From Ureaplasma canigenitalium ATCC 51252 (lineage in GTDB: Bacteria > Bacillota_I > Bacilli_A > Mycoplasmatales > Mycoplasmoidaceae): a stretch of DNA of 64,000 bases. The notes beneath the pieces are model-generated. The model saw only the letters and a program-made list of their open reading frames with translations. It was not told the origin of the DNA and did no database searches. The DNA lies in contig NZ_KL544010.1 in NCBI RefSeq assembly GCF_000712165.1, positions 1 to 64,000 on the forward strand, given 5' to 3'. Both the position numbers and the translations under genes were made by a program. Numbering within the stretch: the first letter of the stretch is position 1; each line of letters opens with the position of its first letter. This document shows, piece by piece, positions 30,015-41,755 of the stretch.

Positions 30015-31112
30015 ATGCCACTCGAGAAATTTAATACAAAAGATATTGACTTTAAGTTCTCTAAAGTACTTTTTGATGATGGATATACTCCTAGTTACGA
30101 TTTAAAAACAACTTTTCTTGCGAGAGAGTATATCGACGACCACGCTGTCTGCACCCAGTTTTTAAACTATGATAAAAATAATATTATGGTATGCGGAACA
30201 ATGGAAGTAATCCGTCTTCTTGAGTTTTATCTTTCAAAAAAAGAACTAAAACAACTAACTATTAAATATGTTCCGGACGGGTATGTAATAAGAAGTAAGG
30301 AAATGGTACTTTCAATTGAAGGTCCTTATGAAATTTACGGTAACTTAATTACTATCATTAGCTCTATCCTTACAAGAAGAAGCAGTGTCGCGACTAATGC
30401 TCACGAAGCACTTAATTTAATTGATGATGAGCAGAAAATTGTTTTTATGGTTGATTATGTCGATGACTATCGATTGCAACCTTATGATGGATATGCGGCA
30501 TATGTTGGTGGAATCACTAATTTTGTAACAGAAAAACAGGTTGAATTTCTTCAAGATTCTGGTGCTAAATTTGATGTAAGTGGTAGTATGACCTACCATA
30601 TGATTTCGATGTTTAGTAATGAACTTAGTTCAGTTTGTCATACCTTCCTTACTGAATTTCCAAAGAATCGTCTTATCCCGATCATTGATTTTAGCAATAA
30701 TGTAATTAATGAGCTTGAGAATATTCGTGATTACTTTAAGGACATTTATGCGGTACGAATTGATTTATCTGATGAGCTAACCGATGAAGGTCTTGAGATA
30801 GCAATTGATAATAAGCGTAATATGGATATAGCTGGAACGAGTCCTTATTTGATCGAATTAATTCGGGATTATCTTGACCGAAATGAAGGTAAACACATTA
30901 AAATTGTTGTCGCAAGTGATTTAACTTTTGAAGATATAAGAAAGTTTAAGAAACACCAAACAGCAATTGATGTCTTTGGTCTTGGTTATTCGTTAACAGA
31001 AATTACTGTAAAAATTAAACCAGAACTAATGTTTCTTGACGGTCAGGATGTCTCTAAATGGAATGTGAAACCAGCTAAGAATACCGACGATCTTATTGAA
31101 TACCGATGGTAG
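30015..31112 (+). CDS. pncB: Nicotinate phosphoribosyltransferase
   Basis: 365 residues, resembling the Mycoplasma short form of NAPRTase. The enzyme joins nicotinate to PRPP to make nicotinate mononucleotide for NAD synthesis. Visible: N-terminal region with YTPSYDLKTTFLAREY, a central part with SSILTRRSSVATNA, then VDYVDDYRLQPYDGYAAYVGGI. The Asp-rich barrel strands IDLSDEL and VASDLTFEDI are followed by FGLGYSLTE. It lies last in a unit with two small genes. No TGA codon is needed. The alternative, nicotinamide phosphoribosyltransferase, is less likely. Confidence 0.85.
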   Translation: MPLEKFNTKDIDFKFSKVLFDDGYTPSYDLKTTFLAREYIDDHAVCTQFLNYDKNNIMVCGTMEVIRLLEFYLSKKELKQLTIKYVPDGYVIRSKEMVLSIEGPYEIYGNLITIISSILTRRSSVATNAHEALNLIDDEQKIVFMVDYVDDYRLQPYDGYAAYVGGITNFVTEKQVEFLQDSGAKFDVSGSMTYHMISMFSNELSSVCHTFLTEFPKNRLIPIIDFSNNVINELENIRDYFKDIYAVRIDLSDELTDEGLEIAIDNKRNMDIAGTSPYLIELIRDYLDRNEGKHIKIVVASDLTFEDIRKFKKHQTAIDVFGLGYSLTEITVKIKPELMFLDGQDVSKWNVKPAKNTDDLIEYRW

Positions 31113-31198
31113 ATATCTATTTACTATCATTTTTTTATAGATATTTCTTAATAATTTAGTATAATTAAAAAGACTTTGTTAAAAAAGTAGGTGAATAA

Positions 31199-31366
31199 AT
31201 GTCTAGAGGAGTCCTTGTAGAAGGTGATTTAGAAAAAGCGTTAAAGAAATTTAAACGTATTTCTAATGAAACAAAACGTGATTCAAAACGTCACGAATAC
31301 TATTTAAGACCAGGCCTACGTAAAAAAGAAAAAACAAAAGAGGCTAGTAAATATCGTAGTTATTAG
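31199..31366 (+). CDS. rpsU: Small ribosomal subunit protein bS21
   Basis: 55 residues, too short for many gene finders. Typical S21 sequence: VEGDLEKALKKFKRISNETK, then RDSKRHEYYLRPGLRKKEK and a basic C-terminus. It binds the 30S platform and helps initiation. ATG 31199 has GTAGGTG upstream and a TATAAT box at 31160-31165. A terminator follows, so it is a single-gene unit. Confidence 0.93.
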   Translation: MSRGVLVEGDLEKALKKFKRISNETKRDSKRHEYYLRPGLRKKEKTKEASKYRSY

Positions 31367-31397
31367 TAATAACTTTATTAATAAACTAAATTATGCT

Positions 31398-31428
31398 AAA
31401 TCAACTGCATGTCGGTTGATTTTTTTAT
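31398..31428 (+). terminator. Terminator after rpsU
   Basis: AATCAAC (31399-31405) pairs with GTTGATT (31415-31421) around a 9-base loop and is followed by six further T. Confidence 0.8.
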
Positions 31429-31455
31429 TTAAAATATTCTTTAAGGTAGAAAAAT

Positions 31456-33099
31456 ATGTTGACAGAAATAATTAAGGAACAAATCAAGAAAGTGGTCGTT
31501 GACCTTTACGGGTACTGTCCATCATTTATTGTTGATAAAGCAAAAAATATTGACTATGGCGATTTTTATTCAAATATCGCTTTTATTCTAACGAAAGAGT
31601 TGAAAATAAAACCGTTTGAAATTGCATCATCCATTAAAGAACAATTACTTCCACATTTCAAGCAAATTGAAGTGCAAGGTGCTGGTTTCCTTAATTTTTA
31701 TCTTCATTCTTCAACTTATGCTTCGTTAATGAATGAAGTAAATGAACTAAATCAAAATTATGGTCAATTTTCAAAAACAAACAAAACGATTGTTCTTGAA
31801 TATGTATCAGCTAATCCGACTGGCCACCTTCACATCGCTCATGCTGCTAATGCTATTTACGGAGATACGATTAAAAATCTTCTTCAACTAAACGGTCATA
31901 CTGTCATTACTGAGTACTATGTCAATGATGCTGGTAACCAAATTGAGAAACTTGCTTACTCGACCCTTGTAAGATACCTTGAGAAGTATACAAGCCGTGA
32001 TGTCAAACTAATTGACGATGCTTATCACGGTCAGGAAATTTATGATGTAGCTGATGCTCTTTATCATCAAGTAAAGGATCAATATAAGGATGCATCGGTC
32101 TCTCATGATGGTTTTATCCTTGACAAGGATGTTGCTTGTTTTGTCAAAGATTTTGCGACAAACTATATGCTAACTGAAATTAAAAAAGATTTAGCAAGTA
32201 TGAACACTGTCATCGAACATTACACATCAGAGAAAAGTCTTGTAAATGAAAAGAGTGTCGCTGAAATCCTTAAAATCTTGGCTCCACACACTGAAATGAA
32301 GGACGGCGCCCTTTGGTTATTAACAACCAAATTTGGTGACGATAAGGATCGTGTTTTAATTAAAACTGATAAAACCTTTACTTATTTTCTACCAGATATT
32401 ATTTACCATAATTACAAGCAAAAAACATATCATGCTGATCAATTAATTAATATTTGGGGAACTGATCATCTCGGTTATATTAAAAGAATGAAGACAGCAT
32501 ATGCTTGTCTTGGTTACAAAGAGGAAGATTTAATTGTTCTTTGTGCTCAGGTTATGAAATTAACTAAAAATAACGAGGAATTTAAACTATCAAAAAGAAG
32601 TGGTAATTCGCTTACCATTAAGGATCTTATTGCTATTATTGGTAAGGATGCAATGCGATGATTTCTTGGAAGTAGTTCGATGAAGAGTCATGTTGTGATT
32701 GATGTTGATCTCGCTCTTCGTAAGGATAGCAATAACCCCTTATATTATGTTCAATATGCTCATGCACGTTGTCATCAAATTTTAATGAAAACTGCTCTGG
32801 AACTTGATTTTAGTGCGACTCTTCTTACGAATAAACACGAACGTTCAATCTTGAATCACATTGCTTACTACGAGAATACTATCGTAAACTCTACTCAAAA
32901 TTTTGAACCCCATTTAATCACAAACTACTTATATGATTTAGCTACAATGCTTCACACATACTACCAGGATAGCAAAATCATTGATTTAGATAATCTATCT
33001 CTTTCAAAGCAACGATACACCCTAATTAAAACCGTTAAGCAAATTCTTTCTAATGGGCTCAATATTTTAAAAATATTACCTTATAATAGTATGTATTAA
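31456..33099 (+). CDS. argS: Arginyl-tRNA synthetase
   Basis: 547 residues after reading TGA as Trp. Class I synthetase for arginine: N-terminal add-1 domain, SANPTGHLHIAHAANAIYGD (HIGH variant HIAH near 126), KLSKRSGN as the KMSKS loop, and the DALR anticodon domain (YVQYAHAR onward). The domain order and length fit ArgRS. It has AAGGTAG before ATG 31456 and lies 2 bp before the phosphoglycerate-kinase gene, with the M42 peptidase next in the same unit. Confidence 0.97.
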
Positions 33100-33101
33100 G
33101 T

Positions 33102-34361
33102 ATGAACCATCTAAATAAAAAAATTTTAAGAGACCTTGATGTTGCGAATAAAACTGTCGTTTGTCACCTTGACCTTAATGTGCTTTTTGAGAATGGTCGA
33201 CTAATCAATGATAAGCGTTTAAGAGCAAGTCTTCCGACTCTTCTTTACCTTTTAAATAAGAATGCGAAGGTGGTCGTTCTTTCTCACTTTGGTCAAATTA
33301 AAACTTACGATGATATCCTTAGCAATAAATATAGTTTAAAACCAGTTGCTGATGCTCTTCGAAACCGTCTTCAAAAGAAGGCCAACCGGGTTGTTTTTCT
33401 TCCAGAGAACACGGGTAAAAAGGTCATTAATGCGGTTGCAAAAATGGAACCACGTGATGTCCTTGTCCTTGAAAACACCCGTTATTGTGATTGGAAAGAT
33501 GGCGAATATATTGGTCTTGAATGACTCTCAAATCCGGACATTGGAAAATTCTGGGCTAGTCTAGGAGATTGTTTTGTTGAAGATGCTTTCGGGATTTCAC
33601 ACCGTCGCTTAGCTTCGAATTTTCAAACGGCACGATTTGCTAAAGATAGTGCTATTGGTTTCTCTATAATGAACGAAACGAACCACATTGACATCGCACT
33701 CGACCTCCCAAAAAGACCTTATCTCGCTCTTCTTGGTGGACGGCGAATCGGTGAAAAAATCGAGGCTATTGATGTTATTTGCCAACGTGCTGACCTCGTT
33801 ATCATTGGTGGTCAAATCGTTTTTACCTTTCTCCATGCCCAAGGGTATGATGTCGGTCTTAATAAGGTTGATAAAGAGATTATTGAAGATATTTCTGCTT
33901 TGCTTGAGAAGTACGAAAAGAAGATTTTACTTTGTTTTGATTTTCAGTGCAACACCGATTTTAGTGACACTCCTGGAATTTACCGAAAAATCGATGAAGG
34001 GCTTCATGGACTTTATGGTCTTGATATTGGTCCAAGATCACTTAAATTAATCAGGTATCATATTAATAAAGCGAAAACGATTTTATTTAATGGTCCTTTT
34101 GGAATGATTGAAAATATCCGGAATTATTCAAAAGGGACGACTGAAATTTTGAAGACACTTGCACGGAGAACAGAACACATTGCTTACACCATTCTCGCTG
34201 ACATTGATACTTCAAACCATGCTGAATTTCTTGATTTAGATCAGTATATGAACTTTATTTCATCAGGGGGTACAGCATGTCTTACTTATATCGCGGAACA
34301 ATCTCTACCAGGGATTGAAACAGTTAAGGATATTTCCTTTAAAAATAAAAGAATTTCATAG
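33102..34361 (+). CDS. pgk: Divergent phosphoglycerate kinase homologue
   Basis: 419 residues with the full PGK fold: LENTRY, DAFGISHRRLAS, GGRRIGEKIE, QGYDVG, MGLDIGP-like YGLDIGPRSL, FNGPFG, and a C-terminal SSGGTACL. Several near-invariant residues differ. RVDFN reads HLDLN (Arg to His at 22), SHLGRP reads SHFGQI (Arg to Gln at 65), GGAKVSDK reads GGRRIGEK, and the GGGDTAA phosphate loop is replaced by LADIDTSN. These positions bind substrate or ATP in known enzymes, so activity may be lowered, changed or lost. It may be a paralogue with another PGK elsewhere, which this window cannot show. One Trp is TGA. It sits between argS and a peptidase gene. Confidence 0.88.
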
Positions 34362-34372
34362 AAGGAGAAGTT

Positions 34373-35452
34373 ATGAAAGATTTACTAAAACAAAGAGCAT
34401 TAAAATATATGAAAATTAACGGGATTTCGAAGTTTGAAGACCGTGTTGTTGAAGAATTAAAAAATGATGCAAAAAACTTAAATGTAATGTATGAGCGTGA
34501 CAACCTAGGGAGCATCGCTTTTAGCTTTAAAGACAAACCAAAAGGACCACGAATCTTAATTGCAACTCATATGGATGAAGTTGGTTACCTTGTGACTAAC
34601 ATCCTTGATAATGGTCAATTACAAATTACAAATGTAGGAGGAGTTTGACCGAATGTTGCTATTGGTTCCGCTATTACTTTAATAAATGATAAGGGTGAGT
34701 CATATGACGGTGTCATCGGTCATACTTCAATTCACATCCTTGACCCTGAGAAGAGAGCTAAAGCTTATGATGTTAAGGAAATGTATGTTGATCTAGGTTT
34801 TAAAAATAAAGAAGAGGCAATTAAAAACAGTATTTCTGTCGGAAATGAAATTTATTTTAAGAACCAAGAAGTTAATTTTCACAACAAGGATTTACTTGCT
34901 GGAAAAGCAGTTGATAACCGAGTAAGTGTTGCCATTCTTTCACTTTTAATGGAAAAATTAAACAACGAAAAACACATTAACGCGACTTATTTCGCAGGTT
35001 CTACCCAAGAAGAAGTTGGTTGTCGCGGAGCACAGGTGCTTGCTAAAAAATACAATGCTGATGTTTCGATTGTGATTGATACCACAGCATCTTTTGACAC
35101 TGAATATTCAATTGAAGGACCTTGCAGTCTTGATAATGGGGTTGCAATTAGAATTATGGATGGTGGGATTATTAACAATATCAAACTTGTTAATTATGTA
35201 ACAGACCTTGCGAAGAAACACAACATCCCTTGCTATAAATATGTAGCAAAAGGTGGTGGAACAGATGCTGCTTACCTTCAGTATGGAGCAGACGAAGGAT
35301 CTTTAACAATCGGTTTTAGTATTCCCCAACGTTATCTACATGCCCCTGTTGGTGTATGCTCAATGAATGATGTCAAGGCTGCTTTTGATTTAATTTATAC
35401 ATTCCTAATGAATTTTGATGAAAAAGCATTAATGGATATTAAATACCAATAA
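34373..35452 (+). CDS. M42 family glutamyl aminopeptidase/cellulase-like metallopeptidase
   Basis: 359 residues with one TGA Trp. Metal-binding pattern of the family is visible: ATHMDEVGYLV near 63, AGKAVDNRVSV, the catalytic Glu pair TQEEVGCRGAQ, VIDTTASFD, and the last His in PQRYLHAPVG with GGGTDAAY before it. It probably trims N-terminal residues from peptides in the cytoplasm. A strong ribosome binding site, GAAGGAGAAG, sits between it and pgk (11-bp gap), so the two are co-transcribed with argS. Confidence 0.92.
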
Positions 35453-35561
35453 TTTTCCTTATTTTTGACCAAAAACCTTTGTTTTTTAAACTTGATAAGT
35501 TTTTAAAGTAGCTTTTTAGTTTTTTGTTTAAAATATACTTAAAGAAAGAAGGAAGTTAATT

Positions 35562-36281
35562 ATGACACCACACAATCATGCGAAAAAGGAAGAAATAGCA
35601 AAAGTAGTTTTAATGCCCGGAGACCCCCTTCGTGCTAAATGAATTGCGGAAACTTTTCTTGATGATGCTCTACTTGTAAATGATGTTCGAGGAGCGCTTT
35701 GCTATACAGGATTTTATAAAGGAAAAAGAGTTTCAGTTATGGCACACGGAATGGGAATTCCATCAGTTGGTATTTACTCTTATGAACTTTATAAGTTTTA
35801 TGATGTTGAGACCATCATTCGTGTAGGTTCAACCGGAGCTTACAAAGATGATTTAAAAGTTGGAGATGTAATTCTTGTTGAACGTTCATATTCTGATTCA
35901 ACTTTTGCTGAACTCATCGGATATAAACTAGATGCTTCACGAATGATTTATCCGTCGACTGAATTAAATCACCTAATTGAAGAAACAGCTAAGGAAAAAG
36001 AGATAGAAGTTAAAGTTCGTACTTGTCATGCGAGTGATGTTTTCTATAACAATGGAGCTGAAAGTCTAGCTTCCATCATCGAACGAACTAAATCAAGTTG
36101 TGTTGACATGGAATCATTCGGACTTTTCGCTAATGCTCACATCCTTAACAAGAAAGCTGCAACATTACTAACAGTTTCTGATTCACTTGTAAACGGTGAG
36201 GCACTTTCTCCAGAAGAAAGAGCGACAACTTTTAAAAACATGGTTGAACTAGCTCTTTCTGTCGCAATTAAAATGTCTTAA
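35562..36281 (+). CDS. deoD: Purine nucleoside phosphorylase DeoD
   Basis: 239 residues, the usual DeoD size. Phosphorolysis of purine nucleosides for salvage. Visible: N-terminal MTPHNHAK, VVLMPGDPLRAKWIAE (Trp as TGA), GMGIPSVGIYSYEL, IIRVGSTGAYKDDLKVGDVI, VDMESFGLF, and SDSLVNGE with the catalytic Asp. ATG 35562 has GAAGGAAG upstream. A TATACT box near 35535 could be its promoter. HU follows 32 bp downstream. Confidence 0.95.
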
Positions 36282-36313
36282 TTTGACTTCTCTAAAATTA
36301 AAGGTAAACAACA

Positions 36314-36712
36314 ATGTCAAAAGAAAAACATCCAATTAAAACCAGAGCACAAATGATTGACACTCTTTCAAAGATGCTCCTAGTCGATAAAAAACAAGCT
36401 AAGAAGTTTATGGAAACTTACGAATCGCTTTTACTACTTGAACTTTCAACTAGTAAGGAAGCTCGTTTTGGTAATCTTGGTAAGTTTAAAATTTCACATC
36501 GTGCTGAACGTAAAGGGGTTAATCCTAAAACTGGTGAAAATGTCATTATTCCTGAAAAGAATGTCCCTAAATTTGTGTTTACTAAAGGGGTTAAGGAAAT
36601 TATTAGTGCAGGAATTACTGTTGATGACACAGTACGTCTAACTAACTATGAACCTGAGAATGACAAAGATGAACCTGAATATGTCCTTGAGACAATCGAA
36701 ACTGATAAATAA
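36314..36712 (+). CDS. HU family DNA-binding protein
   Basis: 132 residues, longer than typical HU (about 90) through N- and C-terminal extensions. The HU core is clear: KTRAQMIDTLSKMLLVDKKQ, LGKFKISHRAERKGVNPKTG and VPKFVFTKGVKEII. The beta-arm has the ARG-NP pattern as RKGVNP. The acidic C-terminal tail (about 110-132) is unusual. It compacts and bends DNA. It is followed by a strong terminator. Confidence 0.92.
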   Translation: MSKEKHPIKTRAQMIDTLSKMLLVDKKQAKKFMETYESLLLLELSTSKEARFGNLGKFKISHRAERKGVNPKTGENVIIPEKNVPKFVFTKGVKEIISAGITVDDTVRLTNYEPENDKDEPEYVLETIETDK

Positions 36713-36728
36713 ATAATCAGGGAAGCCC

Positions 36729-36755
36729 ACGACTAGCGAAACTAGTCGTTTTTTC
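36729..36755 (+). terminator. Terminator after the HU gene
   Basis: ACGACTAG (36729-36736), loop CGAAA and CTAGTCGT (36742-36749) are followed by six T. Confidence 0.88.
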
Positions 36756-36774
36756 TTTTATACACAAAAAAATT

Positions 36775-38934
36775 ATGGAAAAAATTATTAATCAATATTG
36801 AACTGAACTTGAAAATGTATTAACCACAAAAAAGTATGATGACTCAGCAATAAAAAGGCTTTATGATGCCTTTTTGTTCGCAAAACAATGACATGGTAAT
36901 CAATTAAGAAAATCAGGTGAACCTTATATTATTCATCCAATAGCGACGACAAGAATTCTAGCTGAATGGGATATGGATGTTGATACTTTAATAGCTGGAA
37001 TGCTGCATGACGTACTTGAAGATACTGAAGCAAGCGAAGAAATGATTTACAATGCTTTTGGTAAGGATGTCCACCAACTTGTTAAGTTTGTAACTAAAGT
37101 AAGTCTTTATAGTAAACAACAAAGAAAAAATTTAGATGTCGAAAAGTTAGTCGAAGATTATTCGATACAAGTATTTATGTCGATGAGTCAAGATATTAGG
37201 GCAATGATTATTAAGATTGCTGACCGGTACCATAATATGCAGACCATCAATTTTGTTAAACCGGAAAAAGCAAAAAGAATCGCAAAAGAAACACTTGAAA
37301 TTTATGCTAGCATTGCTGGACGTCTTGGGATGTATAAGGTGAAAACAGCTCTGCTTGATATGTCATTCGCCATTCTTGATCCAGATAATTTTAAGAAAAC
37401 CAGTTCCATTATTAATAATCTTCAAACTACGAACCAAAAAACTTGGGAAGCCATCCTTAGAAGAATTAAAAGTATCCTCACCGCAAACAACATTGAAGCA
37501 CGTGTCGAAAGCCGAATTAAAGGAATTTATAGTACCTATAAAAAGTATGAAAGTGGATATGAAATTAAACAAATTCACGATATTTATGCCATTCGTGTCA
37601 TCCTTGATGACGTTTATAAGTGTTATCACACTCTTGGGTTAATCCATACTAATTTTACTTACATTATTAATACTTTTAAGGATTACATTTCAACTCCTAA
37701 ATGGAATCTCTACCAGTCTATTCACACGACAATATCTTATGAAGATACTTTAGCTGAAATCCAGATTAGAACACAGAGAATGGATTATTTTGCGAACAAT
37801 GGTCTTGCTGCTCACTGAAAATATAAAGAAGGTAGCATTAACAACAAGGAAATTAGTCTTACCATTAACAATCTACTCCTTCGTGATTTTATTAATAAAA
37901 CCGAAAAAGATATCAAGTCAATTAAAGAAGTTACAATGGGTACCATCTTTGATGTTCTTGTTTTAAACGATAACCGATGAATAACGGTCGGACATGGTTC
38001 AACTCTACTTGATGTTGCTTACAAATTTGATCGGGATAAATTCTTTAACATCCTTGCTATCTACCGAAATGGTGAACGAAGTCACTTCGATACCCATGTT
38101 GAATCAGGAGATACGATTAAAATTGCTTACACTGAAAATAACACCGAAACGATTAAAAATAGTTGATTAACCGCTTCGAACAACGAAGTGGTTCGAAACT
38201 TTATGAAGGAACACCTTGATAAGTACCTGCAACACCAGGAATCATCATTAACTGGTTTCCTACATGATGCTGAATTTTACCTTGAAGGTAAGATTTCTAG
38301 TCTTGATTACATCACAGAAAAAATTAAAAAAGAGTTCAATGTACTTTCTATTGGGGAATTCATTGAAAACACAAAAATTGCTGAAATTGATTCAAAACTT
38401 GTTTATGAAGTATTTAGTGAGAACAAGAAGCGTTCAAATGAGGCCATTACCTTAATTAAGAATAAAGCTTGAAAATGATTAACAAGAAATTCTTACTTTC
38501 AAGGACTTGAGAATCTTTTTTTTACTGATTTCGAAATCGCAAAATGTTGTACAAAAGTACCTGGGATGTCAGTTGTCGCAAAGATTGTTCGTAACAAAGT
38601 CGAAATCCATCGGTCAGATTGTCATAAAGTAAAAAATTCAAAAGCTAAAATTATCGTCATTGAATGAAGCATGAAGAAGTTACAAGAACGACCACGATTT
38701 TTTATTGCAATGATTGCTGTAAAAGGGAAATGAACTGAATCAATCGGTAACCAGATGGCTCAAACTTTGACCAAAACCAAGGCAAATATCGTTAAAATTG
38801 ATATTAAAAAGAATAAAGCTACTAAAATGCACGACACTTTAATTATGATTTATGTTAAAGATCTCGAACACCTTGAGCGAGCAATTCTTGAATTGAATGT
38901 GCGAAACACAATCAGTGAATGGAGGATTATATAA
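36775..38934 (+). CDS. rel: Bifunctional (p)ppGpp synthetase/hydrolase Rel
   Basis: 719 residues when TGA is Trp. Makes and degrades the stringent-response alarmone. In order: HD hydrolase domain (SGEPYIIHPIATTR; HDVLEDTE near 78), synthetase domain (RIKGIYSTYKKY, FKDYISTPKWNLYQSIHTT near 301-319), TGS domain (FDVLVLNDNRWITVGHGST), and a C-terminal helical and ACT region. The motifs of both activities appear intact. ATG 36775 follows a terminator with no ribosome binding site, so it may be leaderless. Its stop shares one base with the pyrG start, the first of several overlaps in a run to msrA. Confidence 0.93.
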
Positions 38935-40505
38935 TGCAGAAGAACGAATACACAAAGTTTATCTTTGTTACCGGTGGAGTTTATTCTTCACTTGGCAAAG
39001 GAGTTTGTGCCGCTAGTATTGGCCGTATCCTTGTTGAATATGGATACAAGGTGATGATTCAAAAACTAGACCCTTATTTAAACATTGATCCAACTAATCT
39101 TTCATTGTCCGAACATGGTGAAATTTTTGTGACAAGTGACGGGAAGGAAGCTGACCTCGACCTTGGAACATATGAACGTTTCATTGACACTGATTTAAAG
39201 AAATACTCCTCAATTACAATGGGTAAGATTTACCACCAAATCCTTCAAGCTGAACGTCGAAACGACTTTCACGGAAAGACGGTGCAAATTGTTCCACATG
39301 TGACAAATAAAATCATTGATTTTATTAAATGTAACACTGATACAAAACCAAATTTTGTTATTGTTGAAATTGGGGGAACGGTTGGAGACATTGAATCCGC
39401 ACCTATTTTTGAAGCAATCTACCAATTTAAAAATACCTATGGTTATAACAATGTCATGAATATTCATGTTTCTCCTTTGATAGACCTTCAGAATATTGGT
39501 GAACTTAAAACGAAACCAACTCAGCATAGTATTAAAACCCTTCGTTCACTTGGGCTTTCGTGCAATTTGCTTGTTCTTCGTTTACCTTATAAAATTGACC
39601 AACAAACAAAGGATAAACTAGCTATTTCGTGTGGTATTGTCCAAGACAATGTTTTCTGTGCTTACGATGCTGAATCAACCTATTTTGTTCCAAACATCTT
39701 ATATGAGCAAAAAATTCAATATGCGATTTTTGATTACTTTCGGATTTGTCCCCTTACTAATCACTTTGATCAATGGATTAAGTTTACATCTCTAATTAAG
39801 AAAGAAAAGAAACAACAAATAAGAATCGGGATTGTCGGTCTCTATACATCACTTCCTGATGCATATAAAAGCGTTTATGAATCGCTTTTTCTTGCATGTA
39901 TTGAGAATGATGCTAATCTACATGCTGAATACATTTCTCTTGCCGATGAATCTAAGGTTGATGTTGATGAATTAATACGTTTTGATGCTTTAATTTTTCC
40001 TTCACAAACAACAATTAAGGAAGGGATTAATCATTTTCAAAAAGTTGTTGATGTCATTAAACAACATAAAATACGAACACTTTATCTTGGTCATTCATCG
40101 TTAATTCGTCTTGCTATTGATAAAAAGACAGATTTTATGAAAGTTGATTCAATCTATAACCTACCTTTTATTAACAAGAGTACTGACCACTATTATGTCG
40201 GTGCCTACAAAATTCAAAATATCGATAGTATAAGTCGATCTATTTACCAATATGAAACCGTGAGCGAACGATTCAAAACAAGAGAAATGCTTGTCCCAGA
40301 CTATTTAAAAAACGACCAACACTTTAAGGTTGTTAGTGTGTTGAAAGAAAATAATGCTCCAGTTTTGATTGTTAATAATGATAGTCACTGATTTGAAACA
40401 TTAGCTCTATTTGAACCACAATATAGTTCAAAACCACTTAAAGTGAATCCATTATTTATTAATTTAATTAAGCAAATTCTTGAAGGAAGAAAAGATGTCA
40501 AATAG
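38934..40505 (+). CDS. pyrG: CTP synthase with a degenerate glutaminase domain
   Basis: 523 residues. Converts UTP to CTP with ATP and ammonia. The synthetase half is well conserved (VTGGVYSSLGKGVCAASIGR, KLDPYLNIDP, HGEIFVTSDGKEADLDLGTY, EIGGTVGDIES). The C-terminal half aligns with the class I glutaminase domain but lacks its catalytic residues. LGICLG reads LGHSSL (Cys to Ser388), and HPE near the end reads EPQ (E494, Q496). The oxyanion loop PGGFG is replaced by PSQTT. It should therefore use free ammonia, not glutamine. ATG 38934 has GGAGG seven bases upstream, inside rel. It overlaps hisS by 11 nt. Confidence 0.92.
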
Positions 40506-41745
40506 CTATATTAAACCGCGTGGAACTCTTGATTGATATATGAATGATATCTTTCAATTAAAAAAACTTGAAGACATTCTCCTTAAAACAGGCGAATTAT
40601 TTGGTTTTGACTTAATTAAAACACCTGTTTTTGAACACACTGAACTTTTTACTAGGTCTAGTGGTGAAACATCTGATATTGTTAATAAAGAAATGTATAC
40701 CTTCTTAGATAAAGGGGATCGTTCTCTTTCGTTAAGACCAGAGGGAACAGCGGGAGTTCTTCGTGCGGTCATTGAAAATAAGTTACTTTTAAAAACCTCA
40801 TATCCGTTAAAAACAATGTATTTTGAACCTTGTTTTCGATATGAACGTCCACAAAAAGGACGGTTAAGAATGTTCCATCAATTTGGAGTTGAATACTTGA
40901 ATGTCAATTCTATTTACATGGATTTTGAAGTGCTTGCCCTTGCTAATAGTATTCTTTCTAAACTTAAAATTAATGATTATGTGCTTGAAATAAATTACAT
41001 TTCAACTAAAGAAAAAAGAACTCTGTGAATTAAGGATTTGCAAACATATTTTAATGGGATAAAAGATCAACTTTCAACCCTAAATCAAGAACGAATTAAC
41101 TCTAATGTGTTACGAATCCTTGATGATAAAGATATCGAAACATCATTAATTTCGAATGCTCCTAACATTAATGATTATTTAGATGAAAATGAAAAAACTG
41201 AATTTAATACCTTTTTAAATCTTCTTGATGAAAACGGAATTAAGTACAAAGTGAATAAGAATCTTGTTCGTGGTCTTGATTATTATGAAGGTGTAGTTTT
41301 TGAATTTATTTCAACTTCAAACCTACTTATTGGCCAATCAACTTTAATTGGCGGAGGACGTTATAACTCACTAATTAAGGAATTGGGTGGACCTGATGCA
41401 ATTGGTGTTGGATTTGGTCTAGGAATTGAACGAATCATTGTGTTATTAAAGGAAAAAACCGAATGAAATAATCTTGAAAAACCATTCGATTATGTCATAG
41501 GTGCACTTGAACCAAAATTCATTGAACCCGCTCTAGGACTATGTTTAAGATTAAGAAATAACGGAAAAAGAGTTAATATTAATCTCCAATCATTTAAAAT
41601 GAGTAATATCTTTAAAATGGCTGATTCATATAAAGCAAAATATACTATTATTTTTGCTTCGAAAGAATTTTCGGAAAATAGCGTCATAATCAAAGATAAT
41701 TTAACGAAAGAACAAAAAATTGTTAATATCGATGAAATCAATTAA
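40495..41745 (+). CDS. hisS: Histidyl-tRNA synthetase
   Basis: 416 residues with Trp coded by TGA at several sites. Class II synthetase for histidine: YIKPRGTLDW near the N-terminus, motif 2 FEPCFRYERPQKGRLRMFHQ, VRGLDYYEGVVFEF (histidine-A motif), GGGRYNSLIKELGG, motif 3 GFGLGIERII, and a C-terminal anticodon domain. ATG 40495 overlaps the end of pyrG by 11 nt after AAGGAAGAAAAG. It lies 10 bp before aspS. The hisS-aspS pair is common in Mycoplasma. Confidence 0.96.
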
Positions 41746-41755
41746 GGAAGCAAAG

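Noticed and set aside
33688-34050. 120-codon frame inside pgk
   Set aside because: It is an out-of-frame shadow of pgk with no ribosome binding site and atypical composition.
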